From Acidobacteriota bacterium (GTDB taxonomy: Bacteria > Acidobacteriota > Terriglobia > Terriglobales > Acidobacteriaceae), in the NCBI GenBank assembly GCA_021793405.1, contig JAJYSV010000006.1, positions 1 to 64,000 on the forward strand: a stretch of DNA of 64,000 bases, read 5' to 3'. This document shows, one piece after another, positions 44,651-55,868 of this stretch. Each line of letters starts with the position of its first letter. The first letter of the stretch is position 1. Under the pieces are notes generated by a model. That model was not told the origin of the DNA. It searched no databases and was given only the letters and a program-made list of their open reading frames with translations. The translations under genes and the position numbers were made by a program.

Positions 44651-45577
44651 ATGCGAAAAAAAGTATCGATTGTTGGAGCAGGAAACACTGGCGCCACCTG
44701 TGCGCATTGGATAGCGGCCAAGGAGTTGGCCGACATTGTGCTGGTCGATGTTGTGGAAGGTATACCGCAGGGTAAGGCGCTCGATCTGCTGGAGTCCATG
44801 CCGATCGAGAAGCATGATATTCACATTATTGGAAGTAACGACTACGCGGCTACCGCGAACTCGGACATCGTCGTCATCACAGCGGGCATTCCGCGTAAGC
44901 CCGGGATGAGCCGCGATGACCTGCTGCAGACAAACTACAAGATCATGTCGGATGTGGTCGGCAAGGTCGTGGCGGCGTCGCCGGACGCCATTCTGATCGT
45001 CTCCTCCAATCCGCTGGACGTGATGGTCCAGACCGCGTTCAAGCAGTCGAAGTTCAATCGTGAACGCGTAATTGGCATGGCGGGAGTTCTGGATTCGGCT
45101 CGCTTCCGCACCTTTATTGCCGAGGAGTTGAAGGTAAGCGTAGAAAATGTCTCAGCGTTCGTTCTAGGCGGACATGGCGACACCATGGTTCCCATGCCGC
45201 GCTATTCCACCGCATACGGCGTGCCCATCACGGAGCTGCTCGACAAGGCCACGATCGACCGTCTGGTGCAGCGCACGCGCGATGGCGGCGCGGAGATCGT
45301 CAAGTATTTGAAGGCGGGCAGCGCCTACTATGCTCCCGGTTCGGCTACCACCGAGATGGTGGAAGCCATCCTCAAAGACAAGAAGAAGGTGCTTCCGTGT
45401 TCGGCGCATCTGGAAGGGGAGTATGGTATTCAAGGTCTCTGCGTGGGTGTCCTCTGCAAGCTGGGAGCACGCGGCCTGGAAGAAATCATCGAACTCAAGC
45501 TGACGCCGGAGGAGCAGGCAGGTCTGCAGAAGAGCGCGGACGCGGTGAAGGAACTTTGCGCTGTGATTGGCGTCTAG
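44651..45577 (+). CDS. mdh: Malate dehydrogenase (LDH-like type)
   Basis: A 308-residue NAD-dependent dehydrogenase. The Rossmann loop reads [13 protein letters not shown], Asp in [11 protein letters not shown] favours NAD, catalytic His is in [14 protein letters not shown], with the substrate Arg of that segment, and the mobile loop holds [20 protein letters not shown]. Strong Shine-Dalgarno AAAGGAGAAG. It forms an operon with icd and ends in a terminator. Confidence 0.97.
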   Translation: MRKKVSIVGAGNTGATCAHWIAAKELADIVLVDVVEGIPQGKALDLLESMPIEKHDIHIIGSNDYAATANSDIVVITAGIPRKPGMSRDDLLQTNYKIMSDVVGKVVAASPDAILIVSSNPLDVMVQTAFKQSKFNRERVIGMAGVLDSARFRTFIAEELKVSVENVSAFVLGGHGDTMVPMPRYSTAYGVPITELLDKATIDRLVQRTRDGGAEIVKYLKAGSAYYAPGSATTEMVEAILKDKKKVLPCSAHLEGEYGIQGLCVGVLCKLGARGLEEIIELKLTPEEQAGLQKSADAVKELCAVIGV

Positions 45578-45598
45578 GAATTCCGCTTGAACTAAAGC

Positions 45599-45625
45599 AA
45601 AAGGCCCGCACACTGCGGGCCTTTT
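45599..45625 (+). terminator. Intrinsic terminator between mdh and the convergent SDR gene
   Basis: AAAAGGCCCGCA pairs with TGCGGGCCTTTT (12 bp) around a CAC loop. U-runs flank both sides, so it can terminate in both directions for the convergent pair. Confidence 0.92.
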
Positions 45626-45656
45626 GCATTCTGGAAAGCTTCACACTCCGCGCGAC

Positions 45657-46394
45657 TCACCAGGGCAACGGCTTGCCCATGTGGAGAAATGCGCCCGTCG
45701 GACCATCGTCGGGCAACGTTGCCAAGGCAACCGAAGTCGTTGCGCCGTCCACAATCTCCATGGGAGCGGCATCGGTGCCCATGTCCGTCTTGACCCAGCC
45801 GGGATGCGCGGAGTTGACCTTGATCCTGGTATCGCGCAGTTCGTGCGCCAGATGAATCGTGAAGGCATTCAGCGCGGACTTCGACGCATCATAGGCAAAG
45901 GCCTTGCTGCTATAGATGGGGGACTTCGGATCACTGTGCAGGGTCAGGGAACCCAAAATGCTCGACAGATTGACGATGCGCCCTGCGCTACTCTTGCGCA
46001 GCAAAGGCAGCAGCGCCTCTGTCAGCGCCACCGGAGCGAACAGATTTGTTTCGAAGGTCTGCTGCAATACCGTCTCTGGCGTAGAACTGGTTCGGTTCAC
46101 GCCCCAGGTTTCCAGGGTAATACCCGCATTGTTGATCAGAATATCGAGCTTGCCAAAATGCTGGTTGAAAAACTTGACGGCTGCGTCTCGATCAGCCGCG
46201 TTTGTAACATCCAACTGCAGCGGGCGCGCATCGATGCCCTCTGCGCGAAGCTTCGCCGCCGCCGCTTCGCCTTTGGCGAGATCGCGCGACCCCAGGATGA
46301 CCGTAATGCCCAGCTTGCCAAGCTGGCGCGCTGTCTCCAGCCCAATGCCCTTATTTGCGCCTGTAATCAGCGCGACTTGCTTGCCTTCACTCAT
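45657..46394 (-). CDS. Short-chain dehydrogenase/reductase
   Basis: A 245-residue classical SDR: cofactor loop TGANKGIGLETA, NNAG segment (LINNAGITLE), catalytic Ser in VNLSSILG and Tyr-x-x-x-Lys in YDASKSALNAF, then HPGWVKTDMG. The GSRD ending of the second strand favours NADP. GGGGA is five bases before the ATG. Likely acts on a carbonyl substrate; resembles plant-type menthone/carbonyl reductases in AHPGWVKTDMG. Convergent with mdh. Confidence 0.93.
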   Translation of the reverse strand: MSEGKQVALITGANKGIGLETARQLGKLGITVILGSRDLAKGEAAAAKLRAEGIDARPLQLDVTNAADRDAAVKFFNQHFGKLDILINNAGITLETWGVNRTSSTPETVLQQTFETNLFAPVALTEALLPLLRKSSAGRIVNLSSILGSLTLHSDPKSPIYSSKAFAYDASKSALNAFTIHLAHELRDTRIKVNSAHPGWVKTDMGTDAAPMEIVDGATTSVALATLPDDGPTGAFLHMGKPLPW

Positions 46395-46506
46395 AGCGTT
46401 CCCCAAATCCTTTCTACTCACCTTAGATCGTTCCATCGGCAAAAAGATTCAGGGAACACGAAGAGATGCGCTGCCACGACTTTGCGTCAATATCATCAGC
46501 TTCTGT

Positions 46507-47037
46507 TTATGCGACCCGCTCTATTTCGACCGATTCGAGGATTACGGGATTGCGAGGTTTGTCCGTGCGGTCGCGATCGACCTCAGAGATTTTGTCCACA
46601 ATGTCCTGACCCTCGACTACATCTCCAAAGATGGTGTGATTGCCGGTCAGCCATGGAGTCGCGGCGACTGTGATAAAGAACTGCGAGCCGTTGGTGTTGG
46701 GGCCGGAATTTGCCATGGCCAGCTTGCCCGGTTTGGTGAAACCGTGCGGCGAGCCTTTGGTTTCATCTTCAAACTTGTAGCCTGGGCCGCCGAAGCCAGT
46801 CCCCGCCGGATCGCCGCCCTGAATCATGAATTTTGGAATGACCCGATGGAAGATTGTGCCGTTGAATAGCTTGTCTTTGGATTTCTTGTTATTGGTGGGG
46901 TGCGTCCACTCGCGTGTGCCTTCGGCGAGTTCGATGAAATTGGCTACCGTTTTCGGGGCGTCCTTTTCATGGAGCCTGCAGACGATTTTTCCCTGCGATG
47001 TATGGAAGATTGCATAGGTGCCTGGGGTCTGACTCAT
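46507..47037 (-). CDS. Cytoplasmic cyclophilin-type peptidyl-prolyl isomerase
   Basis: A 176-residue cyclophilin without signal peptide, catalysing cis-trans proline isomerisation. Hallmarks: GTIFHRVIPKFMIQGGDP, LAMANSGPNTNGSQFFITV and IFGDVVEGQDIVDKI. AAAGGAG lies about eleven bases before the ATG. Next to an exported paralogue on the same strand, 102 bases upstream. Confidence 0.94.
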   Translation of the reverse strand: MSQTPGTYAIFHTSQGKIVCRLHEKDAPKTVANFIELAEGTREWTHPTNNKKSKDKLFNGTIFHRVIPKFMIQGGDPAGTGFGGPGYKFEDETKGSPHGFTKPGKLAMANSGPNTNGSQFFITVAATPWLTGNHTIFGDVVEGQDIVDKISEVDRDRTDKPRNPVILESVEIERVA

Positions 47038-47138
47038 AGAATGATGAACTCCTTTAAGAATAGAAATCTTTTCTTCAACGCTGCGTAGGGTGAAAACTTG
47101 TCCGCAAGCGGATTCGTCCAGAGCGGATTCCTTCCGTC

Positions 47139-47957
47139 CTAAGGCTGCTCCGTTGGCGGTTGTGTTGCTCCAGGCTCCGGTTGCGGTTTTGCTGGCGGTG
47201 GGACGGGCGGCATCGGTTGCCCAGGTTGCACGATGGTGACTTTGTTGAGATACACCGGATTCAGCGGCTTGTCCTGGGGATCGCGCGGCACCTGAGTGAT
47301 TGACTGGGCGACAAGGACGCTGTCCGGATCGCACTGCCCAAAGATGCTGTAATTCTGATCGAGAGAAGGTTGCGGCGCGACCGTGATGAAGAACTGCGAT
47401 CCATTGGTGTTGGGCCCGGCATTGGCCATCGCCAGCCGGCCGGCTATATCAAAGTTCAGATCGGGTGTGATCTCGTCGTTAATAAAGTAACCTGGGTCAC
47501 CGGTTCCTGTGCCGCTCGGGTCGCCCCCCTGGATCATGAAACCCGGAATGACACGGTGAAATATCGTTCCGTCATAATATGGCTTGCGCTGGATCTTCTT
47601 GTGACTGAGAGGGTCGGTATATTCCTTGCTGCCCGTCGCAAGGCCGACAAAATTGGCGACCATGTGCGGCGCTTCCTTGGAATATAGTCCGCATGTCATT
47701 CTTCCCATCGAAGTGTCAAAAACGGCGGTTGGTCCCTCCGGTTGAATTGGCGGCTGGATGTGCGCGGTTGTTCCCGGGTCATCCGGCAACGCATCACTGG
47801 GACTCGATTGGGAGGGTGCGGATGCTGCGGGGGAGGTCTGTTGTTGGCTCTGGCTGGCGTTGCCGGATGCGGGAGCAGCGGATTGTTGCGCATATGCAAC
47901 AAAACTGAACAGCACGACTGGGAGAGCAAGAGCGAGTCGATACGTTGAGCGAACCAT
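47139..47957 (-). CDS. Exported cyclophilin-type peptidyl-prolyl isomerase
   Basis: A 272-residue cyclophilin with a signal peptide (VRSTYRLALALPVVLFSFVA, cleavage near YAQQ), a Ser/Ala/Gln-rich linker, the isomerase domain (TIFHRVIPGFMIQGGDPSGT, LAMANAGPNTNGSQFFITVA) and a Pro-rich tail. It probably acts in the periplasm on outer-membrane or secreted proteins. The ATG at 47957 lacks a strong Shine-Dalgarno. Pairs with the cytoplasmic paralogue downstream. Confidence 0.93.
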   Translation of the reverse strand: MVRSTYRLALALPVVLFSFVAYAQQSAAPASGNASQSQQQTSPAASAPSQSSPSDALPDDPGTTAHIQPPIQPEGPTAVFDTSMGRMTCGLYSKEAPHMVANFVGLATGSKEYTDPLSHKKIQRKPYYDGTIFHRVIPGFMIQGGDPSGTGTGDPGYFINDEITPDLNFDIAGRLAMANAGPNTNGSQFFITVAPQPSLDQNYSIFGQCDPDSVLVAQSITQVPRDPQDKPLNPVYLNKVTIVQPGQPMPPVPPPAKPQPEPGATQPPTEQP

Positions 47958-48369
47958 CACTTCGTATTGTAACGGTTCGAGTGCCGGCGTGGAGAAGCCG
48001 CGGGCTTCATGGCCGCGTGTATTTATCTCTGTAAGGCTTTCGCCGTTCGACACCTGTCGTCACTCGGGTTGACGTTAAGAAGTACGACCATTCCGCCTGT
48101 CGGCGTGGAACGCAGCTCCATGTAAAAAGTACTCGACGCGGAAGCTTTTGCAGCACTGTAAATTCCCAAAATGGGAAAATTATTAAGATTAAGTAACCAC
48201 AAGGTAACCTATCGGGCATCTTTTAGTGCTATCCTGTTAGCACTTTACGTGAAATATAAGAACTGCCTCGCTTCAAGGGGTAGCTGTGGAAAAACATTGG
48301 CACAGCGCGTGCACATGTCTGGGCACAACCATATTTGTATGTAAGTACTACAGGTAAATTGGAGATTGA
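47958..48369 (+). promoter_or_regulatory. Leader region of the first DUF4382 gene
   Basis: No supported gene occurs in these 412 bases. They are AT-rich towards the right. AGTGCTA (48225-48231) pairs with TAGCACT (48238-48244). A Shine-Dalgarno TTGGAG precedes the gene. No clear -35/-10 pair could be fixed. Confidence 0.4.
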
Positions 48370-49854
48370 ATGCGCTCCCATCTTTCCCCCGCGTGCGCAG
48401 TCTTATTGATGTGCTTGATTTCATCTGGCTGCAAAGGCGGCGCTCCCTTTAATGCAGGCGCCACCCTGAACAACACCGCCGCACCGAGTACTACTCCGGT
48501 TACTACTCCGGTTACCGATCCGGTTACTCCGACAACTCCGGCTGGCGCCGCGAACGTCTCTGTAATGGTCAGCGCCCCGACTGCTTGCGAGGCGCCCAAC
48601 GGGCCCTATACCCACGTATACATTACGATTTCCGATATTCAGGGCAGCACCAATCCCGATGCTCCGGCGGGCGATCCTAGTTTTGTCGACCTCACGCCCG
48701 GACTCTCATCGGCTCCCCAGCAGATTGATTTACTGGGCAAGGCGAACAGCAATTGTTTTCTGGCTTCCCTAGGTGTCAGCCAGCAAGTGACTGCCGGCAA
48801 TTATCAGCAGGTCCGAATTTTCCTTGCACCGGATTCGCACGCATCGAGCATTTCGAACAACGCCTGCGGTGCCTCCTATTCGAACTGTCTGGTACGCTCC
48901 GACAATAGTCTCCATGACCTGATTCTGCCCCCTGCAACCAGCCAGGGTATTGAGATGACGTCGCGCAACCTGGTCAACGGGGGCATCGCATTCAATGCGG
49001 GGGATCAGCCGTTCATCGACTTGAATATCGATGTGTGCTCTTCCATATTGGCTACTGCGGATGGCAGCTATGAATTCAATCCCGTTCTGTATGCCGGACT
49101 GATTCCCTCGACCGGCAGCACGATTGCCGGTACGGTGGTCAGTTCTAAGAGTGGTCAGCCGCTGTCCGGAGGCAATGTCGTCGTGGCGCTGGAGCAGAAG
49201 GATTCCACGGGGATCGACCGCATTCTGATGCGCACCGCCGCCAGCAGCGATGGATCGTTTGTCTTGTGCCCCGTTCCTCAGGGAACGTATGACCTGGTGG
49301 CCGTAGGGGTCGATGGAGCCAACATCGCGTATTCGGCGGGCGTTGAGACGGGAATCCAATCGGGTCAACTGGCGGGCAAGATTCCGTTGGTGCCTGGGAC
49401 CCAGCAGGGAACCTTGGAGGGCCTGATCAGCACCATGAACGGCGGCCTGCCTCCAGCAGGCGTCCCGGTTGCGGTGCAGGCGGACGCACTGCAGCAAATC
49501 GCCAGCAATGGCACCATGATTACCGTGCCGCTGCTGCCGTCGCAGAGTCCGTTCAACGAAGCGATGTTGACGACGAATGGATCTAGCTGCCCGGCCGGCG
49601 GCGACTGTGCTCCCTTCGCCATGCAGCTTCCGTCGAACGCGCCCAATGTTGTGGCCTGCTCCGAGCAAACAGCGCAGTTCACCCAGCAACGCAGTGCTCC
49701 CGCCTACACGGCGGACTCCAGCGCCCAGATTCCCGGTTCCGGCGGCACCGCGGCTTGTGCCGCAAGTAAACTGCTGGCCCCTGACGGCGCGGTCGTCGTA
49801 GGTCCAGGTGAAACGGCGATGTCGGGGAATATGGCCTTCAGCCAGTGTCAGTAG
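48370..49854 (+). CDS. DUF4382 lipoprotein with Pro-Val-Thr repeat linker
   Basis: A 494-residue lipoprotein. The signal ends in lipobox SSGC (about residue 21), followed by a Thr/Pro linker made by a 12-base tandem repeat. The DUF4382 domain (residues about 55-250) starts VSVMVSAPTACEAPNGPYTH with VYITISDIQGSTN and SFVDLTPGL, and holds four to six Cys. A carboxypeptidase-regulatory-like beta domain follows (residues about 255-350: VVSSKSGQPLSGGNVVVALE). Function unknown; cell-surface adhesion or matrix roles are typical guesses. Paralogous to the next gene. Confidence 0.85.
   Translation: MRSHLSPACAVLLMCLISSGCKGGAPFNAGATLNNTAAPSTTPVTTPVTDPVTPTTPAGAANVSVMVSAPTACEAPNGPYTHVYITISDIQGSTNPDAPAGDPSFVDLTPGLSSAPQQIDLLGKANSNCFLASLGVSQQVTAGNYQQVRIFLAPDSHASSISNNACGASYSNCLVRSDNSLHDLILPPATSQGIEMTSRNLVNGGIAFNAGDQPFIDLNIDVCSSILATADGSYEFNPVLYAGLIPSTGSTIAGTVVSSKSGQPLSGGNVVVALEQKDSTGIDRILMRTAASSDGSFVLCPVPQGTYDLVAVGVDGANIAYSAGVETGIQSGQLAGKIPLVPGTQQGTLEGLISTMNGGLPPAGVPVAVQADALQQIASNGTMITVPLLPSQSPFNEAMLTTNGSSCPAGGDCAPFAMQLPSNAPNVVACSEQTAQFTQQRSAPAYTADSSAQIPGSGGTAACAASKLLAPDGAVVVGPGETAMSGNMAFSQCQ
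48489..48524 (+). repeat. Three tandem 12-base repeats in the DUF4382 gene
   Basis: TACTACTCCGGT occurs twice and TACCGATCCGGT once, back to back, encoding a Pro-Val-Thr linker behind the lipobox. In-frame repeats of this kind can change copy number by slippage. Confidence 0.85.
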
Positions 49855-50262
49855 GCGATCTTGTTAGAAGTGAGACCGCTCGCGCGCATACCCGCCGCGT
49901 TTGCCTGGCGACGGCATTGTGCCGGCCCTATCAAATCGCGTGCAGATTACAGATGCCTCTGCATTTCTTCCATTACCATTCAACTATCTATTTCAATGTG
50001 TATTCAACTTAGTTTAGTTAAGGGTTAGACAGGTTGGATTGAGCATAGCTTCGATCCAACAATTTATCTGGCATTGCTTAGTCCCTGCAATGTTTCGGAT
50101 AAATTACTAACGGAACACACGAGTTGCATAGTTGAATAAGTAAGTAGGTTGATTCCTAGCGGCAGAGTTTGCAAAGAATTCTGCTAAACCTATTGATTTC
50201 TTTTTCTGAATAGTAGCGTCTATGTTGGTTAGCTTAGCCCAATAGATTTTAGGAGGCATTTT
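49855..50262 (+). promoter_or_regulatory. AT-rich leader of the second DUF4382 gene with long hairpin
   Basis: The 408 bases have no gene. GTTGGATTGAG (50033-50043) pairs with TTCGATCCAAC (50050-50060), an 11-bp stem (two G-T pairs) with a six-base loop and no U-tract. The segment is notably AT-rich in contrast to the flanking genes. A strong Shine-Dalgarno (TAGGAGGC) precedes the start. Confidence 0.5.
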
Positions 50263-51714
50263 ATGCGGACAATCCTTTCCCTTTTAATCGGGCTGACAAT
50301 TGCCGGTCTTATCGTGATCGGTTGCAGTTCGGGCGGATCGTCAACTGGAACAAGCGCGAAAGCCGCATCTGTGAGTGTGAGCTTGAGCGATCCGGCAACC
50401 TGCCAGGCGCCAAACGGGCCCTACAAAGCGGTGTACGTCACCATCACGGATGTAAAGGCCAGCACCAATGCCAACGCCCCAGCCAATGATCCCAGTTTTG
50501 TCGACCTCACTCCCAATCTATCCTCGTCTCCCATGCAGGTGAATCTGCTGGGGCCGGCCGGCGGCCAATGTTTCCTCGCCATGCTGGGTTCTAAGGTAGA
50601 GTTACAAGCCGGAAATTACCAGCAGATCAGGATCATTCTCGCCCCCGATTCGCAAGGCGCTTCCATCGCCAATAATCAGTGCGGAAACTATGCCAACTGT
50701 GTTGTTACCTCGGATGGCACTGCGCATGATCTGGCGCTTTCCAGCGAAGTGCAGACTGGATTGAAAATTCCATCCGGGCAAATTGCGAATGGACAATTCA
50801 CGGTGGGAGCGGGTCAGACAGAGGATCTGGACATCGACTTCAACACTTGTTCCTCCATCATTCAGGAAGGGAACGGGACTTACCGGCTGAAGCCAGTTCT
50901 CCATGCGGGCGAAATGAGCACGACATCGAATTCAACTAATGGAACAGTCGTCAGCTCGGTCACGGGAAAACCGATTACCAGCGGGCCAGTGGTAGTTGCC
51001 GCGGAGCAAAAGGATGCGAACGGCATCGATCGCATCATGATGAGCACCCTAACGGATTCCAATGGCAATTTCGTCTTCTGTCCGTTACCTGCGGGTACGT
51101 ACGACATTGTCGCGGTAGGCCCGGCAACCCTTGCGAATGGCACCGTGCCCGGACTCGCCTATTCCGCGGGTGTGGTGTTGAGCATCCAGCCGGGGCAAAC
51201 GACGGGAAACATAGCACTGGTGCCCAATACGCAGGAGTCTTTACTGAACGGACTGGTGACCACGCAAAATGGCGCTACGCCGTCAGCCGGCACCGCTGCG
51301 GACTTGCAGCTTGCCGCGCTCCAACAGCTTCCCGGCAATGGACCGACGATCACAGTGCCTCAGCTTCCCATGACAGGGATAACTGGGGCTTCTACTGCGT
51401 ATAGTCCGGATGGAACCTACACAACCGCATCGGGCGGAAGCTGCGCCGCAAACGTCGATTGCGTCAACTATGCGTTGTATGTTCCATCGGTATGGCCCAA
51501 CGTCGAGACATACCAGGCGAGCGGATCTCAGTTCAGTCAATCGACCTCGACGCCTGTGAACTATGCGGTCGATGCCGGAGCGGAAATACCTGGATCGGGA
51601 GGCACTCTCGATTGTTCGCCGAGCGAAATGCAGGTCAGTACCACCACCGCGGGTGGGCCACTAACGGCTGCATCTGGAGACGCCGCCACGATTGCATTTA
51701 TCGGCTGTCAGTAA
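50263..51714 (+). CDS. DUF4382 lipoprotein, second paralogue
   Basis: A 483-residue lipoprotein with lipobox VIGC (about residue 21). It repeats the plan of the preceding gene: DUF4382 domain (SVSLSDPATCQAPNGPYKA, then VYVTITDVKASTN and SFVDLTPNLSSSPMQVNLLG), then a carboxypeptidase-regulatory-like domain (VVSSVTGKPITSGPVVVAAE), and a C-terminal part with GAEIPGSGGTLDC. It lacks the Thr-Pro repeat linker of its neighbour. The two arose by duplication; they are separated by an AT-rich leader and are probably independently expressed. Confidence 0.87.
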   Translation: MRTILSLLIGLTIAGLIVIGCSSGGSSTGTSAKAASVSVSLSDPATCQAPNGPYKAVYVTITDVKASTNANAPANDPSFVDLTPNLSSSPMQVNLLGPAGGQCFLAMLGSKVELQAGNYQQIRIILAPDSQGASIANNQCGNYANCVVTSDGTAHDLALSSEVQTGLKIPSGQIANGQFTVGAGQTEDLDIDFNTCSSIIQEGNGTYRLKPVLHAGEMSTTSNSTNGTVVSSVTGKPITSGPVVVAAEQKDANGIDRIMMSTLTDSNGNFVFCPLPAGTYDIVAVGPATLANGTVPGLAYSAGVVLSIQPGQTTGNIALVPNTQESLLNGLVTTQNGATPSAGTAADLQLAALQQLPGNGPTITVPQLPMTGITGASTAYSPDGTYTTASGGSCAANVDCVNYALYVPSVWPNVETYQASGSQFSQSTSTPVNYAVDAGAEIPGSGGTLDCSPSEMQVSTTTAGGPLTAASGDAATIAFIGCQ

Positions 51715-51724
51715 CGCATAGGAG

Positions 51725-51764
51725 GGGCGGGAGGTCCAGACGACAGAATCCGGACAACCCGCCC
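51725..51764 (+). terminator. Hairpin after the second DUF4382 gene
   Basis: GGGCGGG (51725-51731) pairs with CCCGCCC (51758-51764), with GTCC and GGAC inside extending the stem. The following bases are only partly U-rich, so terminator function is likely but not certain. Confidence 0.5.
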
Positions 51765-51804
51765 TTCAGTTTCTGCCATCCTCTAATTGATAGAGGAAAA
51801 AACA

Positions 51805-51987
51805 ATGACCGACATGCATGATCTAAACAAAAACACCCCGGCAACGACCCCGACGGAACATGTCACCAGTGAAGCGGAGAAAGCGCATCAGCGCGTGGAA
51901 CGCGACGCCAACAAAGCAGCCGAGCGCGGCATCAATCGGGAACGAAAAGACGAGCCGGGCGAGTTCAGCAATGTAGGCCCCGTCTAA
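51805..51987 (+). CDS. Small hydrophilic protein
   Basis: A 60-residue charged protein (Glu, Lys, Arg, Ala) with a helical middle (SEAEKAHQRVERDANKAAER). GAGG sits eight bases before the ATG. No family or function recognised; the helix and charge resemble stress- or desiccation-type small proteins. Confidence 0.6.
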   Translation: MTDMHDLNKNTPATTPTEHVTSEAEKAHQRVERDANKAAERGINRERKDEPGEFSNVGPV

Positions 51988-52442
51988 ACCTGGCAATGCT
52001 CCCCTGCCGCGAGAATCCAACGCATTTTCCATCAAGGTAGTTTCCCCCCGGAAAAGCCTTCCAAATCCCGCCTCGGCTTGAGAAACCGGAGCGGGACATC
52101 GTCCGCCCATTCGCCGAATCTCACCACCTCGTGTCGGCCAAGGAATGATTGTTTCCGTTGGAAGTCACCGGACAATAATCCGTGGTCTCCTTGACTCTTG
52201 ACCGTTGCGCTCCAATAATGGTGGGTGACTCTTCCACAGCCTTTTCATGTTCGTCAATCGGTGCCTCGGCGCAGACAGGTTCTGCAGTCGGCCGGAGGGA
52301 CGGGACTCTGTTCTGGCACGCACCCATCGCTTGCGCGACCCATTGATTACAAATGCTGGACAGAACGCGCACTGGCTGAGACTTCGACGAAGGCACAGGC
52401 TCGAATTTTGACGATTCACCTCGACAAGGCTGGAAAAAACAA
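51988..52442 (+). other. sdh upstream region, no gene
   Basis: 455 bases without a supported gene. It contains the promoter at 52191-52219 and hence a leader of roughly 215 bases before sdhC. A 73-codon frame in it (52225-52446) has no plausible composition. No riboswitch of a known class was recognised. Confidence 0.5.
52191..52219 (+). promoter_or_regulatory. Sigma70-like promoter for sdhCAB
   Basis: TTGACT (52191-52196), a 17-base spacer and AATAAT (52214-52219): each box matches five of six consensus positions at the ideal spacing. Transcription would start near 52226. Confidence 0.65.
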
Positions 52443-53144
52443 ATGAGCGCAGCAACCAGTGCGGCTGAGGTTAGCTCGCAGCAGAATAGGATCGTAACTT
52501 TCTGGCAATCGACAAACGGCAAGAAGGTCGTCATGGCGGTTACAGGCGCCATGATGTTTCTCTTCGTGATTGGCCATTTACTGGGAAATCTGCAGGTTTT
52601 TGAAGGCCCGGAAAAGATCAATGCATATGGCCACTTTCTACACAGCATTGGCGAAGTGCTCTGGATTGTGCGTGGCACGCTGATACTCGCGATCGTTCTG
52701 CACATTACCGCGACCGTACAGTTGGGGATGCGTAGCTGGAAGGCGCGGCCCATCGGCTACTCGCGCAAAGAGGCCATCAACTCCTCCTACGCCTCGCGCA
52801 CCATGTACTGGAGCGGCCCCATCGTTCTCGCCTTCATCATCTTTCACCTGCTGCAGTTCACCGCCGGGTATATCCATCCCGAGGCTAGTTTTGTCGAGGG
52901 GGATGTCTACCACAATCTGGTGTCGGGTTTTCAGGTCTGGTGGGTTTCGGCTTGGTACATCTTCGCGATCATTTTGCTGGGCTTTCACCTGCGCCACGGT
53001 ATCTGGAGCATGTTCCAGTCGGTCGGGCTTGCCCATCCGCGTCACACGAAGACACTCAAGGGCGCTGCGCTCCTGATCGCCACTCTGATTGTTCTGGGAT
53101 ACATTTCCATCCCGATTAGCATTTTGCTGGGGCTCGTAAAATAA
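52443..53144 (+). CDS. sdhC: Succinate dehydrogenase cytochrome b subunit (type B, di-heme)
   Basis: A 233-residue membrane anchor with five spans; the single-subunit SdhC of the cytochrome b558 type. Candidate heme ligands are His in [41 protein letters not shown] and [12 protein letters not shown]. It transfers electrons from SdhB to quinone. The gene starts the C-A-B order operon; the stop is separated from the sdhA ATG by one base. Confidence 0.95.
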   Translation: MSAATSAAEVSSQQNRIVTFWQSTNGKKVVMAVTGAMMFLFVIGHLLGNLQVFEGPEKINAYGHFLHSIGEVLWIVRGTLILAIVLHITATVQLGMRSWKARPIGYSRKEAINSSYASRTMYWSGPIVLAFIIFHLLQFTAGYIHPEASFVEGDVYHNLVSGFQVWWVSAWYIFAIILLGFHLRHGIWSMFQSVGLAHPRHTKTLKGAALLIATLIVLGYISIPISILLGLVK

Positions 53145-53145
53145 C

Positions 53146-55058
<1,913 letters not shown>

Positions 55059-55059
<1 letters not shown>

Positions 55060-55856
55060 TGAAACTCACACTGAAAATCTGGCGCCAGAAAAACTGCAAA
55101 GACAAGGGCGCATTTGCCACCTACGTGGTCGACAATGTCGATCCGGAAATGTCGATGCTGGAATGTCTTGACGTGCTGAATGAATCCCTGATCGAGCGCG
55201 GCGAACTGCCGGTGGCATTTGAGCATGACTGCCGCGAAGGCATCTGCGGCTCCTGCGGTTTTATGATCAACGGCGTTGCCCACGGGCCGGAGCGCGCTAC
55301 CACAGTTTGCCAGTTGACCATGCGGCACTTCAAGGACGGCGACGAGTTGGTGCTTGAGCCATGGCGCGCGTTGGCGTTTCCTCTCATCAAAGACCTTGTC
55401 GTTGATCGCAGCGCTTTCGATCATATTATCGAAGCTGGCGGCTACATCTCCGTTTCGACCGGCAACGCCCAGGATGGCAACACGCTTCTGATCGGCAAAG
55501 AAACCGCCGACCAGGCGATGGATGCCGCCGCCTGCATCGGGTGCGGGGCCTGTGTGGCCGCTTGCCCCAACGCCTCCGCGGCGCTGTTCACTGGCGCAAA
55601 AATTGCCCATCTCGGGACCCTCCCACAGGGCAAACCGGAACGCGATCGCCGCGCCCTGAGCATGGTGGCACAGATGAATGCGGAAGCCTTTGGCAACTGC
55701 ACCAACATTGGCGAGTGTACGGGCGCGTGTCCCAAAGAGATTCCGCTGGAAGTGATTGCCAGGATGAACCGCGACTATCTACTGGCAAGCTGCAAAAAGC
55801 GCGAGGATGTTCCGACGACCATCACCCCGGGGTTTGAACTGAGCGCCAAGAGATAG
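55059..55856 (+). CDS. sdhB: Succinate dehydrogenase iron-sulfur subunit
   Basis: A 265-residue subunit with a [2Fe-2S] site ([15 protein letters not shown], then TTVC), and [4Fe-4S]/[3Fe-4S] sites ([28 protein letters not shown]). The ATG overlaps the sdhA stop, with GAGG inside the end of sdhA. Twelve bases separate its stop from the convergent ITPase stop. Confidence 0.97.
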
Positions 55857-55868
55857 CGAAGGCCCGAG

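Noticed and set aside
52225-52446. A 73-codon frame just before sdhC
   Set aside because: No ribosome binding site, atypical composition, and the region reads better as the sdh leader.
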